DNA from: Metabacillus malikii
Lineage (GTDB): Bacteria > Bacillota > Bacilli > Bacillales > Bacillaceae
Length of the DNA stretch: 64,000 bases
Direction of reading: 5' to 3'
Assembly (NCBI RefSeq): GCF_030813355.1
Contig: NZ_JAUSUD010000004.1
Coordinates: forward strand, 124,001-188,000
The position numbers and the translations under genes are program-made. The notes beneath the pieces are model-generated. The model saw only the letters and a program-made list of their open reading frames with translations. It had not been told where the DNA came from and did not search any database. Of this stretch, positions 27,096 through 36,364 are shown one piece after another; position 1 is the first letter of the stretch; every line of letters begins with the position of its first letter.

Positions 27096-27230
27096 GTTTA
27101 TCAACTCCTTATACTTTATGAATTTATCTTACCATGATTTTCTGCAAAAAGTTTGTGAAAAGTTGAACAATGTGTGAATTTATTTTTAATTTTTCTTTTA
27201 CAAATTCTAATCATGACAAAAGAATGATAA

Positions 27231-27272
27231 AACCCGCATCATTGCTATTATTTTAGCTGGTTGATACGGGTT
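27231..27272 (-). terminator. Intrinsic terminator of the GGDEF/EAL gene
   Basis: AACCCGCATCA (27231-27241) pairs with TGATACGGGTT (27262-27272) with one G-U or mismatch. Read leftward it is followed by TTTTATC. It sits directly after the stop codon. Confidence 0.8.
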
Positions 27273-27279
27273 AGCGTTA

Positions 27280-29445
27280 TTAATTATTTAAATATTGCTC
27301 TAGTTCATATACAGGTAATGGTTTACTGAAATAATATCCCTGTGCTTTATGACAATCATGTTGTTTAAGTACTTCTAATTGTTCTGCTAATTCTACTCCC
27401 TCTGCAATAACCTTTAAGCCAAGATTATGTGCCATGAGTAGTATAGCAGTTGCAATATTTTCATCACTTAGATTAATGGCAATATCGCGAATAAAAGATT
27501 GGTCTATTTTTAAGAAATCTATCGGAAACGTTTTTAAATAACTAAACGAACTATAGCCTGTTCCAAAATCATCCATTGCTATCGTTAACCCGAGATTTTT
27601 TAGTTCGTGTAATATTTGGGTAGCAGACTCAACATCCATGGTCATACTTTCGGTAATTTCAACAATCAGTAACCTTGGATTTATTGCAGTTTTGTTGAGA
27701 ATTGATTGCATCATATTGATGAGATTTGATTGATAAAATTGTCGAATTGATAAATTAATAGAAACAGAAATTTGCCCAAAGCCATTAGTTTCCCATTCTT
27801 TTATTTGCAAACATGCAGTTCTGATTACCCATTCTCCAATCGGAACAATAAGTCCTGTTTCCTCTGCAATCGGGATAAACTTGTTCGGAGGCACCATTCC
27901 AAATGTTGGATGTTCCCAGCGAATAAGAGCTTCTACTCCGGACATTTTATTTGTAGATAAATCAATAATTGGTTGATAATGTAAGGTGAACTCTTCTTTA
28001 TCAAGTGCTTTACGTAGATGGTTTTCAAGCTCTAGACGTTCTTGAACGATTTTGTCAAGCTGTTTATCATAAAATTGAAAATTATTACGCCCACTTCTTT
28101 TCGCTTGATACATCGCTAAATCTGCTTTACGAAGTAGTTCATCCTTATTTTGTCCATCATGCGGATAAAGACTGATACCTATACTTGGTGTAACAAAAAT
28201 TTCATTGCCTTCTATAATAAATGGCTTTGAAAGTATATCAATGATTCGATTAGCAATTGAACTAACATCACTTTTCGAAACATTATGTAAGAGAATTGTA
28301 AATTCGTCTCCACCTTGTCGAGAAAATGTATCATTACTTCTAATACAACCTAATAATTGCTTTGATACTTCCTTTAAAAGTAAATCACCTATATTATGTC
28401 CTAATGAATCGTTAATAATTTTGAAACGATCTAAGTCGATATAGAGTAAACCTAATGTATGTCTATTAGTTAATCCGTTCTGAATAGCACTATTTACACG
28501 GTCATCAAAAAGCCGTCGATTTGGGAGGCCAGTTAACGCATCATGATAAGCCATATAATTAATTTTTTCTTCAGCATAAAAATGTTGGATAACTAGACTT
28601 GTTAAATAGGTCGCCTTTTCAATTAGTATACGATCAGATTCAGCAGGTTCTGAAGGTTTGTTATAGTACATTGCGAATACACCTAAAACATTTTGTGCTT
28701 GGTCAAAGAATGGCGATGACCAACATGCTTTTAAATTATGCTCCAAGGCTAGGTCTTTAAAATCTGTCCATAATGGATTTGTCTCGATATCACTCACAAT
28801 AACGGTCTCTTTTAAGAAGGCTGCTGTTCCACAAGAACCAGTACTTGGACTAATTGGAATACATCTTAATTTGTCACTATACTCAATTGGCAGGTTTGGT
28901 GATGAATAAAGAATTAATGTATCTGAGTTTTCTTCTGTCAATGATATTGAGCATGTTCCGCCATTTGAACTTTTTTCAATGAGGTAAATGATTTCATTTA
29001 GTATACTTGAAAGTGGAAATCCCTTCGCCAGCATTTCTAACACTTTATTTTGCCCGTTTAATAGGGTTTGAATTTGGTTTATTTCAGTGATGTTTTTTGC
29101 AATGCCTCCAACACCACAAATCTCATTCTCATTAAAGATTGGTACCGCAGTGACAGATAATTGTTTTAGTACACCTTCAGTCGTCCTAATGACAGTGTTA
29201 AACCTTTCACTTTTACTATGGCCATTCATTATTCGAAGAAGGGTAAGATTTGTAGCTTCTATGTACGATTCGTCTAATATAGAGGCAAAAGGCTTGTACA
29301 AAAGGTCAGCACGTTTTATGCCAATTAAGTCTACTGCGGCATCATTGATTAATAAGAAATTTCCGTGTAAATCAATTACATAACAAGCATCAGGATTATT
29401 CTCCAATAAAGATTGATAGGTTTTATATAAGCATTCTTTATCCAT
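27280..29445 (-). CDS. PAS-GAF-GGDEF-EAL cyclic-di-GMP signalling protein
   Basis: 721 residues. PAS (about 8-120, ENNPDACYVIDLHGNFLLIN), GAF (about 130-285, with STGSCGTAAFLKETVIVSD), GGDEF (300-460, starting HDALTGLPNRRLFD) and EAL (475-718). The cyclase motif is intact in RQGGDEFTILLH and an allosteric I-site RSND lies five residues before it. The phosphodiesterase motif is intact in SGVEALIRWE, and DDFGTGYSSFSYL is complete. It could therefore make or degrade c-di-GMP, depending on PAS/GAF input. No transmembrane segment is seen, so cytoplasmic. Such proteins control motility and biofilm formation. Transcribed alone. The ribosome binding site is weak (AGGA, distant). Confidence 0.93.
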   Translation of the reverse strand: MDKECLYKTYQSLLENNPDACYVIDLHGNFLLINDAAVDLIGIKRADLLYKPFASILDESYIEATNLTLLRIMNGHSKSERFNTVIRTTEGVLKQLSVTAVPIFNENEICGVGGIAKNITEINQIQTLLNGQNKVLEMLAKGFPLSSILNEIIYLIEKSSNGGTCSISLTEENSDTLILYSSPNLPIEYSDKLRCIPISPSTGSCGTAAFLKETVIVSDIETNPLWTDFKDLALEHNLKACWSSPFFDQAQNVLGVFAMYYNKPSEPAESDRILIEKATYLTSLVIQHFYAEEKINYMAYHDALTGLPNRRLFDDRVNSAIQNGLTNRHTLGLLYIDLDRFKIINDSLGHNIGDLLLKEVSKQLLGCIRSNDTFSRQGGDEFTILLHNVSKSDVSSIANRIIDILSKPFIIEGNEIFVTPSIGISLYPHDGQNKDELLRKADLAMYQAKRSGRNNFQFYDKQLDKIVQERLELENHLRKALDKEEFTLHYQPIIDLSTNKMSGVEALIRWEHPTFGMVPPNKFIPIAEETGLIVPIGEWVIRTACLQIKEWETNGFGQISVSINLSIRQFYQSNLINMMQSILNKTAINPRLLIVEITESMTMDVESATQILHELKNLGLTIAMDDFGTGYSSFSYLKTFPIDFLKIDQSFIRDIAINLSDENIATAILLMAHNLGLKVIAEGVELAEQLEVLKQHDCHKAQGYYFSKPLPVYELEQYLNN

Positions 29446-30344
29446 GACTGCACCATTCTTCCTATGTTGTGTTCATCTATTTACTATAATACTATAAAAA
29501 TTGGCTATAAAATAGTATTAAATACCTATAAAATGACTGGTAAAGTAATCCATAGTCTGAAATAGTTAGTATACTCTCAGTTAACTGAAATTATAGTTAA
29601 ATAGAAAGAAGGTATCGTTTACTAAACAAGCATGGTCTCTCCTGATTAATTTTCATCATGTTATCTGTATAGAAAATACAATTATGAAGAAGATAAAAGA
29701 GGCTGAGACAAAAGGTTTTAAAGACAAGAAAAATACGAACTATTAGATGAGATCTCAATTCAACCTTCGTGTTGTTTATACAGGGTTGACGTTCTGGTTG
29801 ATTTCCGCTGCAGTACTCGCTTTCCGCGGGGTGGGTGGTGAGCCTCCTCGGAGTAAACTCCTGTGGGGTCTCACCTCTCCCACGCATCCCGCAGGAGTCT
29901 CGCACTTCCGCTCCAATCAACCTTGACAGAATTTGTAACATTAGACCCTAAAAATAATGTTCGTATTTAACTAGGTTATTTTTGTTATGTCCCAGCCTCT
30001 TTTACTATTATTTTGTCCATCCCTTTTGTTTCAACATATCGATGATAGTTGATTACGATTGAAGCTAGTTCATAAACATCAATTGATAGTTATAAATTTT
30101 TATAACGAGTAAGTTTTGTTCCCCAGCCATCTTGTAGGAATCTAGTAATCAGCCTCCATAATTTTATTGATTAAGTAAAAGACAACAACTTACTAGAAAG
30201 TTGCTATCCACCTATACAATTAAGATAGATTACTAATCCCTCGTTTAATCTATTTTACAGTGATTACTGTTTTGACAGATTATTTTTTTGTCACCCTTTT
30301 TATTGGCTCTATAATGTAACTACGTTACCATGTTTATTATTCAA
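29446..30344. other. Long intergenic region carrying repeat copy 3
   Basis: About 900 bp. It holds the 305-bp dispersed repeat (29698-30002). Outside it I see no ORF with a ribosome binding site and no RNA gene. The 114-codon leftward ORF spanning the repeat starts in repeat sequence and is not a gene. Confidence 0.6.
29698..30002 (+). repeat. Dispersed structured repeat, copy 3 (full length)
   Basis: The most complete copy. Nested inverted arms: AGAGGCTGAGACA with TGTCCCAGCCTCT at the ends, AAATACGAAC with GTTCGTATTT, then GGTTGACGTTCTGGTTGATT with AATCAACCTTGAC, around a GC-rich core with TTTCCGCGGGGTGGGTGGTG. The core is far more GC-rich than its surroundings. A transcript would fold into one long branched hairpin ending in a T-run. 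Confidence 0.9.
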
Positions 30345-30776
30345 TTACCTACAGACATCAACCAATAAATTATCTTTATATTTAGCTTGTAATTGTTTCG
30401 GAATCTTCTTAAAAATATGAGGAGGTATGCCAACTGAATCTTTTATAACAACTTCTCTTCCCATTTCAATAATGTGAATGAATTCCCAATACGCAATAAA
30501 AAAGTGAAATGCTGGCTCATGAATAAATTCCATCCATCCTTCTGCAATATGTTCATCCTTTTCATTAAATATGTTAATTCCTGAGAAATTCTCTACAGTG
30601 CCATCTAAGTAATCGGTATCGTGTCCTTCTATACAACTTTCGGACCAATCAAATTTCAATTGGGATTCAATCAGGCCATATGCATATATATCTTTCGATA
30701 GTTGATGTTCAATTAACTTTCTTAACTTAGGTCCCATTTTGTCAGAGAAACCTAACGATGTATAATTTGGTTTCAT
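30345..30776 (-). CDS. Hypothetical protein
   Basis: 143 residues from ATG with GGAG 8 nt upstream; a GTG three codons earlier falls on that signal. Soluble, rich in aromatic residues (WMEFIHEPAFHFFIAYWEFI near the middle), no signal peptide. The pattern of an acidic N-terminal half (FDWSESCIEGHDTDYLDG) followed by an aromatic stretch is conserved-looking but I do not recognise a family. Monocistronic by spacing, with a long untranslated region downstream. Confidence 0.7.
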   Translation of the reverse strand: MKPNYTSLGFSDKMGPKLRKLIEHQLSKDIYAYGLIESQLKFDWSESCIEGHDTDYLDGTVENFSGINIFNEKDEHIAEGWMEFIHEPAFHFFIAYWEFIHIIEMGREVVIKDSVGIPPHIFKKIPKQLQAKYKDNLLVDVCR

Positions 30777-30931
30777 TTTTTCCACTCCGATTCTACCTAT
30801 CTCATAATTCTTCTAAAGATAGCTCACTAACTAATATGTGAGAAAATCTCCAGAATAGATACTTGTCCAATTGAATCCTAAGTAACTATTAATTTATATA
30901 TAGTGATGGATTAATAGCAGCAATAAGCTGT

Positions 30932-31468
30932 CTATTCTTCATTTCGTTTTTCCCATTCATCTTTCAACATACTCATTTCCCAAAGACTCCAGTATTGCTC
31001 TCCCATTTTCCTAGCATCTCTTAGTAAACCCTCTTTGACAAACCCTACAGATTCATAACATGCAATTGCTAAAAAATTAAAATCAAACACTCCAAGACTA
31101 ACTCTATGTAAGTTATGCTCTTCAAAGGCGACTTTAAGAATTTGCGTCATCATTAATTGACCAATTCCTTTACCTCTTAACGTTTGCTCACCTACTAGCA
31201 CTTTTCCTACTCGAGCTGACTCGTTTTCTCGGTCAATATTTCCTAATGAAATATGTCCGATTACTTCATTGGTATTGTTTACTACACTGTATATAAAATG
31301 ATTGGATTTGTCTTTATTAGCACCTTTTACATAACTTTTTAATTGTTCTTCGCTTAATGGATAGCGAAACTGTGGGCCACCCCATTGGAGTAAAAGCTCT
31401 GGTGTCTTTATCCAATCAATAAGTTGCTGAAAATCTGAATCTTCAAAGAATCTTAAATGGACGATAAT
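30932..31468 (-). CDS. GNAT-family N-acetyltransferase with non-canonical start
   Basis: An open frame of 178 codons encodes a full GNAT protein: IVHLRFFEDSDFQQLIDWIK at the N-terminus, VIGHISLGNIDRENESARVG, the acetyl-CoA-binding loop GEQTLRGKGIGQLMM, and NFLAIACYESVGFVKEGLLRDAR. The acetyltransferase fold is complete, but no ATG, GTG or TTG occurs in frame before codon ~90, which lies beyond a third of the fold. AGGAGG stands directly before ACTA-ATT-ATC, so the start is probably AUU (31468) or AUC, or the start codon was lost by mutation. It would acetylate a small-molecule or peptide amine. Position of the in-frame stop TGA is just 12 nt before the ATT. Confidence 0.75.
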   Translation of the reverse strand: MIVHLRFFEDSDFQQLIDWIKTPELLLQWGGPQFRYPLSEEQLKSYVKGANKDKSNHFIYSVVNNTNEVIGHISLGNIDRENESARVGKVLVGEQTLRGKGIGQLMMTQILKVAFEEHNLHRVSLGVFDFNFLAIACYESVGFVKEGLLRDARKMGEQYWSLWEMSMLKDEWEKRNEE

Positions 31469-31612
31469 TAGTCCTCCTCACTTATTTTTTTAACTATTCC
31501 CCTTCATTAACTACCTACATGTTGCTTGGGTCTTTCGAAAAAGTTTTTAAGTTGCTTTCCTCTTACTGTACTCCCTCACGGTACACGTTTAGGGGGTGTT
31601 CCGAGGAAAAAA

Positions 31613-32668
31613 TTATACTTTATTGTTGACCAACTCCAAAATGTCATCCATTTTCTTATTTGTCTTACGCTTAAATGCGTACATATCTTTTTTTATCTCT
31701 GATATTTTATTTAAGAGTTCTTCTAAATCCCCTTTATGGATTGATTTACTCATATTTTTATGTCGATGTTCACTTCGCGGTGATGTGTATTCATCGTCAA
31801 TTAAGTATAAAGGCGTATTAATTGTTATCATTTCTACTTCAAATGTTTGACCTGCTGTTTCACGTAATGTATCAAAGATTAGAGATTTATATCGTGATTC
31901 AAGCCAATCCCTTGAGAATTCATTTGGTGCAATAACATATAATAAATCATCATCTATTTTGACTTCGGTGTTTAATATCCAAGTTTCATAGGAAGGTTTA
32001 CTAATTTTTTTGGAGATTTTCTCCTTTACTTCGCTCCATAGCTTCGCTTGATATGCTTCGTTTATGTTTATAGTTTTCACAGATGTTTTATCATCAGTTA
32101 TTTCTTTGTTTGAGAGGATGTTTATCGAATCTTTATTAACTTCTACATTCTTTTGTAAATAGGAAAGGTATTGATAGGCAAGTTTTCGGTAGGTTTTTGC
32201 AATATAAGAAGCACGTTCCTTCATGTCAGTTATTGGTGGATTGAATAAATTTTCTGTAACCAAGTAATAATCGTCATCTTCAAATTTCAAATGCTTAAGA
32301 AGTCTTTTAAATTCCTCATACGATTTCATTTCCCAAACGGATTGTTCAAAGCTACGTAGAATTGTTTTTATGTCATTTTCTTTTAGTTCAACATAACTGG
32401 AATTATCGTTGCTTGGATATAACAAATTTTCTGCTTTTAACCCATTGTTTATATTTTGCTTGGAAAGATAATCAATAATTTCTTGTTTGTATGCTAATTG
32501 TCTTAAATCTGCTTCCGTTTCTTTCCCTATTGTGCGAAAATCATTACCTGTAATGAAGTGCATCATCATATCAAGTGTTTCTTTAGGACCGTACCCATAT
32601 TCTTCAATTCTTGCTACTACATAGTCCCAAACTTGTTGTTTATCGTCGTTATTCAAAGTACTCGTCAT
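31613..32668 (-). CDS. Protein with isolated DnaA domain I (DnaA_N) and C-terminal coiled coil
   Basis: 351 residues. Residues ~208-275 match Bacillus DnaA domain I closely: LWSEVKEKISKKISKPSYET, WILNTE, then APNEFSRDWLESRYKSLIFDT. The AAA+ ATPase and helix-turn-helix domains of DnaA are absent. The N-terminal 200 residues are helical, polar and unrecognised (MMMHFITGNDFRTIG, TYRKLAYQYLSYLQ). The C-terminus (about 318-351) is a coiled coil (DLEELLNKISEIKKDMY). In DnaA this domain oligomerises and binds SirA/DnaD-type regulators, so a competing or adaptor role in replication control is an inference. RBS AGGTGA 4 nt before the ATG. No neighbouring replication gene. Confidence 0.85.
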   Translation of the reverse strand: MTSTLNNDDKQQVWDYVVARIEEYGYGPKETLDMMMHFITGNDFRTIGKETEADLRQLAYKQEIIDYLSKQNINNGLKAENLLYPSNDNSSYVELKENDIKTILRSFEQSVWEMKSYEEFKRLLKHLKFEDDDYYLVTENLFNPPITDMKERASYIAKTYRKLAYQYLSYLQKNVEVNKDSINILSNKEITDDKTSVKTININEAYQAKLWSEVKEKISKKISKPSYETWILNTEVKIDDDLLYVIAPNEFSRDWLESRYKSLIFDTLRETAGQTFEVEMITINTPLYLIDDEYTSPRSEHRHKNMSKSIHKGDLEELLNKISEIKKDMYAFKRKTNKKMDDILELVNNKV

Positions 32669-33004
32669 AGGATCACCTAACCTTAGATAGTTAATTTAAT
32701 GATAAAAATAGTAGATTGCAATAGGAATATTTTATAATATTTTCACGATGCTTCCAATAATAAAAAGTCGTTATGATAATATAAATAAATTAGTGGGCAA
32801 TTCAAAAAGCTCCCCCCTCTAATTCAAACAGAACCGCCTACGATACCTTTTATTTAGTACAGCTAAGCTTAAATTTAATGCAACTAAAAAACGCTATTCC
32901 ACTGGAATAACGTCTATAATATCTTTTGATTAAAATAAGGACCTTTTTTCTTATCACCATAATGGTTAGTAGCTATAACCTTCGCTGTTAAGATTAATGA
33001 ACTA
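32669..33004. other. Spacer upstream of the DnaA-domain gene
   Basis: About 335 bp holding the terminator of the SRPBCC gene (32891-32913) and presumably the promoter of the DnaA-domain-I gene. No ORF with a start signal seen. Confidence 0.55.
32891..32913 (-). terminator. Intrinsic terminator of the SRPBCC gene
   Basis: ACGCTATTCC (32891-32900) and GGAATAACGT (32904-32913) form a 10-bp stem with a 3-nt loop and one mismatch; read leftward it continues into six T. Confidence 0.83.
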
Positions 33005-33421
33005 TTATCCTTCTACTACTTTTCGAAGTTGTTTATTTACGATGTCATTCCAACCATTATTCATTCGTTCACGAACAACTGAACTTTTCTCGTTCGCTTT
33101 TGTAATCGTTTCTGAAGCTCCCCAGCCACTATGAATAAGGGTGAATTCTGTTTCTTCACCTAAGTCTTTTAGAAGGAAAGTAATAATCCAACCATCTACA
33201 TCCCATGTAAACGAAATTTTGTTCGGCTCATCGACTTCTATTACTTTGCATGGAGATGGACCGAACGGAGATTGTAAGGTAAATTCGTGACTTACTTTAG
33301 GTTCAAAATCATTAGGCATAAACCATGATGATATGCCTTCAGATGATGACACCGTTTCCCATACCTTTTGTAAAGGTGCTCCGAGACGGATTGTATGCTT
33401 AATATCTTGAATTGTTTCCAT
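33005..33421 (-). CDS. SRPBCC (AHSA1-like) domain protein
   Basis: 138 residues of START/AHSA1 type: [20 protein letters not shown] at the N-terminus, [29 protein letters not shown] and TLIHSGWG near the C-terminus. This fold encloses a hydrophobic cavity and is used for lipid or small-molecule binding; the family name refers to an Hsp90 activator, but bacterial members vary. Cytoplasmic. Function unassigned. RBS AAGGAG before the ATG. It neighbours the VOC protein on the same strand, about 210 bp apart with a terminator in between. Confidence 0.87.
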   Translation of the reverse strand: METIQDIKHTIRLGAPLQKVWETVSSSEGISSWFMPNDFEPKVSHEFTLQSPFGPSPCKVIEVDEPNKISFTWDVDGWIITFLLKDLGEETEFTLIHSGWGASETITKANEKSSVVRERMNNGWNDIVNKQLRKVVEG

Positions 33422-33600
33422 AATTAATTACTCCTTTTAAAAATCCCAATATTCATAACGGATTCTTTTATATCGTTTTCTGAAAAGATAAAATTAATTC
33501 AGGTGAATTTTATCTTTATCATAGTTTATATTTGTATCTTAATACAAATCATAAGAATATTTGTTAATTTGTACGGGCTACTTTCTCATAAGTATAAAGA

Positions 33601-33630
33601 GCAAAACTTAAGATTTGAGTCTTGTTTTGC
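33601..33630 (-). terminator. Terminator of the VOC-family gene
   Basis: GCAAAACTTAAGA (33601-33613) pairs with TCTTGTTTTGC (33620-33630), with a small bulge. Read leftward, TCTTTATACTT follows. It lies at the stop codon. Confidence 0.7.
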
Positions 33631-33632
33631 CA

Positions 33633-33980
33633 TTACTGACAAATCATTAATATATTTCCATCAGGATCTTTAAAGTTAAACCAATGTCCATGTTCAATTC
33701 CTGTTATAAGTTCAACATTTTTTTCTATCATATATTGATAAGCCTGCTTTATATCATTTGTGTTTAATTGGAATGCTGGTACTTGAAAAATGTTTTCAGG
33801 GCTGTATAGTTTGCTATCTAGGACAATATTTGGACCTTCTAATGGAAGCACATAGATATGGTCAAAAAAGATATCCCCGTTTGTTGGCAATCCTAATAAG
33901 TCACAATACCAATCACGGGCATTTTCGACATTTCGTACAGGAATAAAGACACCACCGATTTTCTTTGAGATTGGATTCAA
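33633..33980 (-). CDS. VOC-family protein (glyoxalase/bleomycin-resistance fold)
   Basis: 115 residues, a single vicinal-oxygen-chelate module. GGVFIPVRNVENARDWYCDLLGLP opens it, and GHWFNFKDPDGNILMICQ ends it with the conserved metal-binding Glu-like position replaced or shifted (N-I-L). The enzyme class is unknown. TTG start 7 nt after GGAGG. Cytoplasmic, no operon partner. Confidence 0.86.
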   Translation of the reverse strand: MNPISKKIGGVFIPVRNVENARDWYCDLLGLPTNGDIFFDHIYVLPLEGPNIVLDSKLYSPENIFQVPAFQLNTNDIKQAYQYMIEKNVELITGIEHGHWFNFKDPDGNILMICQ

Positions 33981-34083
33981 AAGTCTCCCTCCAAATTAGT
34001 TGATATGTTTGGATATATTCGACATATGTTATTCCGTGTCCTTTTTACAAGGAAAATCTTAGATAAATGAATAGAATAAAAAA

Positions 34084-34108
34084 CAAACCTCTTGTACTGC
34101 AAGGTTTG
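34084..34108 (-). terminator. Intrinsic terminator of the LLM monooxygenase gene
   Basis: CAAACCT (34084-34090) and AGGTTTG (34102-34108) form the stem, followed leftward by TTTTTT. Confidence 0.82.
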
Positions 34109-34120
34109 CTTTTATAAGTA

Positions 34121-35122
34121 TTACTTTTCTTTGACAATTTCCTTTAATATCTCGTATGAGCGTTTTTGCTTGTCTTCGTCATAAATATAGGAAACGGCCA
34201 TAATTTCGTCGACATTGTATTTCTCTTGGAAGTTGATTAGCTGTGCTTTTACTGTTTCTTTACTTCCCATAAATGTCACACTTGACATTGATGAAGCCAT
34301 TTCTTTTTCGGCTGGACTCCATATTCCTTCCATCGTATCAACAGGCGGTTGTAATGGATTGCTGGAGCCACGGACAACATTTAGGAAAAATTGCTGCATT
34401 GTTGTGATTTCTTTTTCGGCTTCTGCATCGTTTTCTGTCGCGATGACGTTAAGGCAAACCATCATGTACGGCTTGTCTAAGTACTGTGATGGCTGGAATC
34501 TAGCACGATAAATGGAAATTGCCTCTTCCATATATCTTGGTGCAAAATGGGATGCGAACACATATGGTAATCCAAGTTTTGCTGCCAAATATGCTGAATC
34601 TGTTGATGAACCAAGAATATAAATCGGGATGTTAGTCCCTACTCCTGGATAAGCTTTTACATAACCCTGTTTTTCTTCCGGACCGAAATATGTAAGCAAT
34701 GCATTAATATCGTCAGGAAATGTGTAAACTGAATCATTCTGTGAGCGTCTTAATGCACTTGCGGTCATCATATCTGTGCCTGGCGCTCTCCCTAACCCTA
34801 AATCAAGTCGGTTTGGATAAATTGTTTCCATTGTTCCGAATTGTTCTGCTACAACTAAAGGTGAATGATTCGGTAGCATTACTCCTCCTGAACCGACACG
34901 AATAGTCTTCGTATGTTCTAACGTATGTTTGATTAGAATTGAAGTTGCAGAACTTACAAGTGTTGGCGAGTTATGATGTTCAGCTATCCAATAGCGCTTA
35001 TAGCCCATCTTTTCCGTTGCTTGTGCTAAATCTACCATTGAGTCAACAGCATCTTTAGGAGTTTGCCCTTCACGAACGGGTGCTAAATTTAAAACTGATA
35101 CGGGTATATTTATAGTTGACAT
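34121..35122 (-). CDS. LLM-class flavin-dependent oxidoreductase
   Basis: 333 residues from ATG with AAAGG upstream; a GTG seven codons earlier is less likely. It begins [20 protein letters not shown]; then come the conserved [40 protein letters not shown] and [10 protein letters not shown] motifs of the luciferase-like TIM-barrel group 1 (bacillar YceB/YtmO/YwcH-like). Uses FMNH2 or F420-type reduced flavin; the substrate is unknown. The DGPEEK region and FMN-binding loop look complete. It is transcribed alone and ended by a terminator. Confidence 0.88.
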   Translation of the reverse strand: MSTINIPVSVLNLAPVREGQTPKDAVDSMVDLAQATEKMGYKRYWIAEHHNSPTLVSSATSILIKHTLEHTKTIRVGSGGVMLPNHSPLVVAEQFGTMETIYPNRLDLGLGRAPGTDMMTASALRRSQNDSVYTFPDDINALLTYFGPEEKQGYVKAYPGVGTNIPIYILGSSTDSAYLAAKLGLPYVFASHFAPRYMEEAISIYRARFQPSQYLDKPYMMVCLNVIATENDAEAEKEITTMQQFFLNVVRGSSNPLQPPVDTMEGIWSPAEKEMASSMSSVTFMGSKETVKAQLINFQEKYNVDEIMAVSYIYDEDKQKRSYEILKEIVKEK

Positions 35123-35345
35123 ATTTATAATCCTTTCTCTCACGGTATATTACTATAGTAACAATTGATGGTAAGTAAACAAACAAATATGCTTATGCAT
35201 TTTATAAAACGAATACTTGTTAGTAGTATTGTGCCATAAAGGTTGTAATATTACTTGCTCATTATTGGCTTACCTGTTATGGAAATTGATTCATTAAAAT
35301 GATTAGAGTAACCTCATTTCAAGCTAATAAAGTAAATGTAAAGCA

Positions 35346-35390
35346 AAAAGGGTAGAATATTCCATCCATGATGATAAATTCTACCCTTTT
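35346..35390 (-). terminator. Intrinsic terminator of prs
   Basis: AAAAGGGTAGAAT (35346-35358) and ATTCTACCCTTTT (35378-35390) pair perfectly across 19 nt; read leftward, TTTTTGC follows. Likely works in both directions. Confidence 0.85.
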
Positions 35391-35410
35391 AAATATATAA
35401 AAAATATTAA

Positions 35411-36364
35411 TTATTGAACGAGTTCATCAACTGATAAATTTTCGTGTATCCGTTTTATTGCTTCACCAATAAGTGGTGCAACGGAAAGCTCGACAATTTT
35501 GTCAATGCGTTTTTCTTCTGGAAGTGCAATTGTATCAGTAATGACTAGTTCTTTAATTTTCGAATTGTCGATTCTGTCGATTGCTGGGCCTGATAGAACT
35601 GGATGTGTACAGCACGCGTATACTTCTTTCGCGCCATTTTCCACTAGTGCGTTAGCTGCTAATGTAATTGTACCGGCTGTGTCGATGATGTCGTCAATTA
35701 ATATCGCTGTTTTGCCTTCAATATTTCCGACGATGTTCATCACTTCCACTACATTTGGTCTTGGTCGTCTTTTGTCGATTATGGCAATCGGTGCTTTAAG
35801 ACGGTCTGCTAATTTACGTGCACGTGTTACACCACCGTGGTCAGGAGAAACAACGACGATATCATCTAAATTTTTGTTTAAAAAATATTCTCCTAGTATT
35901 GGTACACCTAATAAGTGGTCAATTGGAATATTAAAGAACCCTTGAATTTGTTGTGCATGGAGGTCGAGTGCGATGACACGGTTTGCTCCAGCTCGTTCAA
36001 TGAGATTTGCTACAAGCTTCGCAGTGATTGGCTCTCTTGCTCGTGCTTTTCGGTCTTGTCTAGCATAGCCATAATAAGGGATGACTAGATTGATTGTATT
36101 TGCAGAAGCACGTTTTAACGCATCAACCATGATAAGTAGTTCCATTAAATGCTCGTTTACTGGGTTGCTTATAGACTGGATGATATAGACATCATTGCCA
36201 CGGATACTCTCTTCTATATTAATTTGGATTTCACCATCACTAAAGCGAGTTACAGAGCTTTTTCCCAATTCTACACCAAAGCAGTCACTAATTTTTTCCG
36301 CTAGTGCTTTGTTTGAATTTAGTGTAAAGATTTTTAATTTTGTTTTTGGATATTGATTAGACAT
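35411..36364 (-). CDS. prs: Ribose-phosphate pyrophosphokinase
   Basis: 317 residues, normal class I PRPP synthetase length. Motifs: [17 protein letters not shown], flexible loop [29 protein letters not shown] and the PRPP-binding loop [14 protein letters not shown] are all intact. Makes 5-phosphoribosyl-1-pyrophosphate from ribose-5-phosphate and ATP for nucleotide, His and Trp synthesis. In Bacillus prs usually sits in a gcaD-prs-ctc operon. Here it is alone between a monooxygenase and the cyd operon, so it may be a second copy. ATG start with GGAGG 13 nt away. Confidence 0.94.
   Translation of the reverse strand: MSNQYPKTKLKIFTLNSNKALAEKISDCFGVELGKSSVTRFSDGEIQINIEESIRGNDVYIIQSISNPVNEHLMELLIMVDALKRASANTINLVIPYYGYARQDRKARAREPITAKLVANLIERAGANRVIALDLHAQQIQGFFNIPIDHLLGVPILGEYFLNKNLDDIVVVSPDHGGVTRARKLADRLKAPIAIIDKRRPRPNVVEVMNIVGNIEGKTAILIDDIIDTAGTITLAANALVENGAKEVYACCTHPVLSGPAIDRIDNSKIKELVITDTIALPEEKRIDKIVELSVAPLIGEAIKRIHENLSVDELVQ

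Noticed and set aside
27153-27170. Third Rex-like site before the 75-residue gene
   Set aside because: TTGTGAAAAGTTGAACAA keeps one good arm, but the second arm is too divergent to claim.
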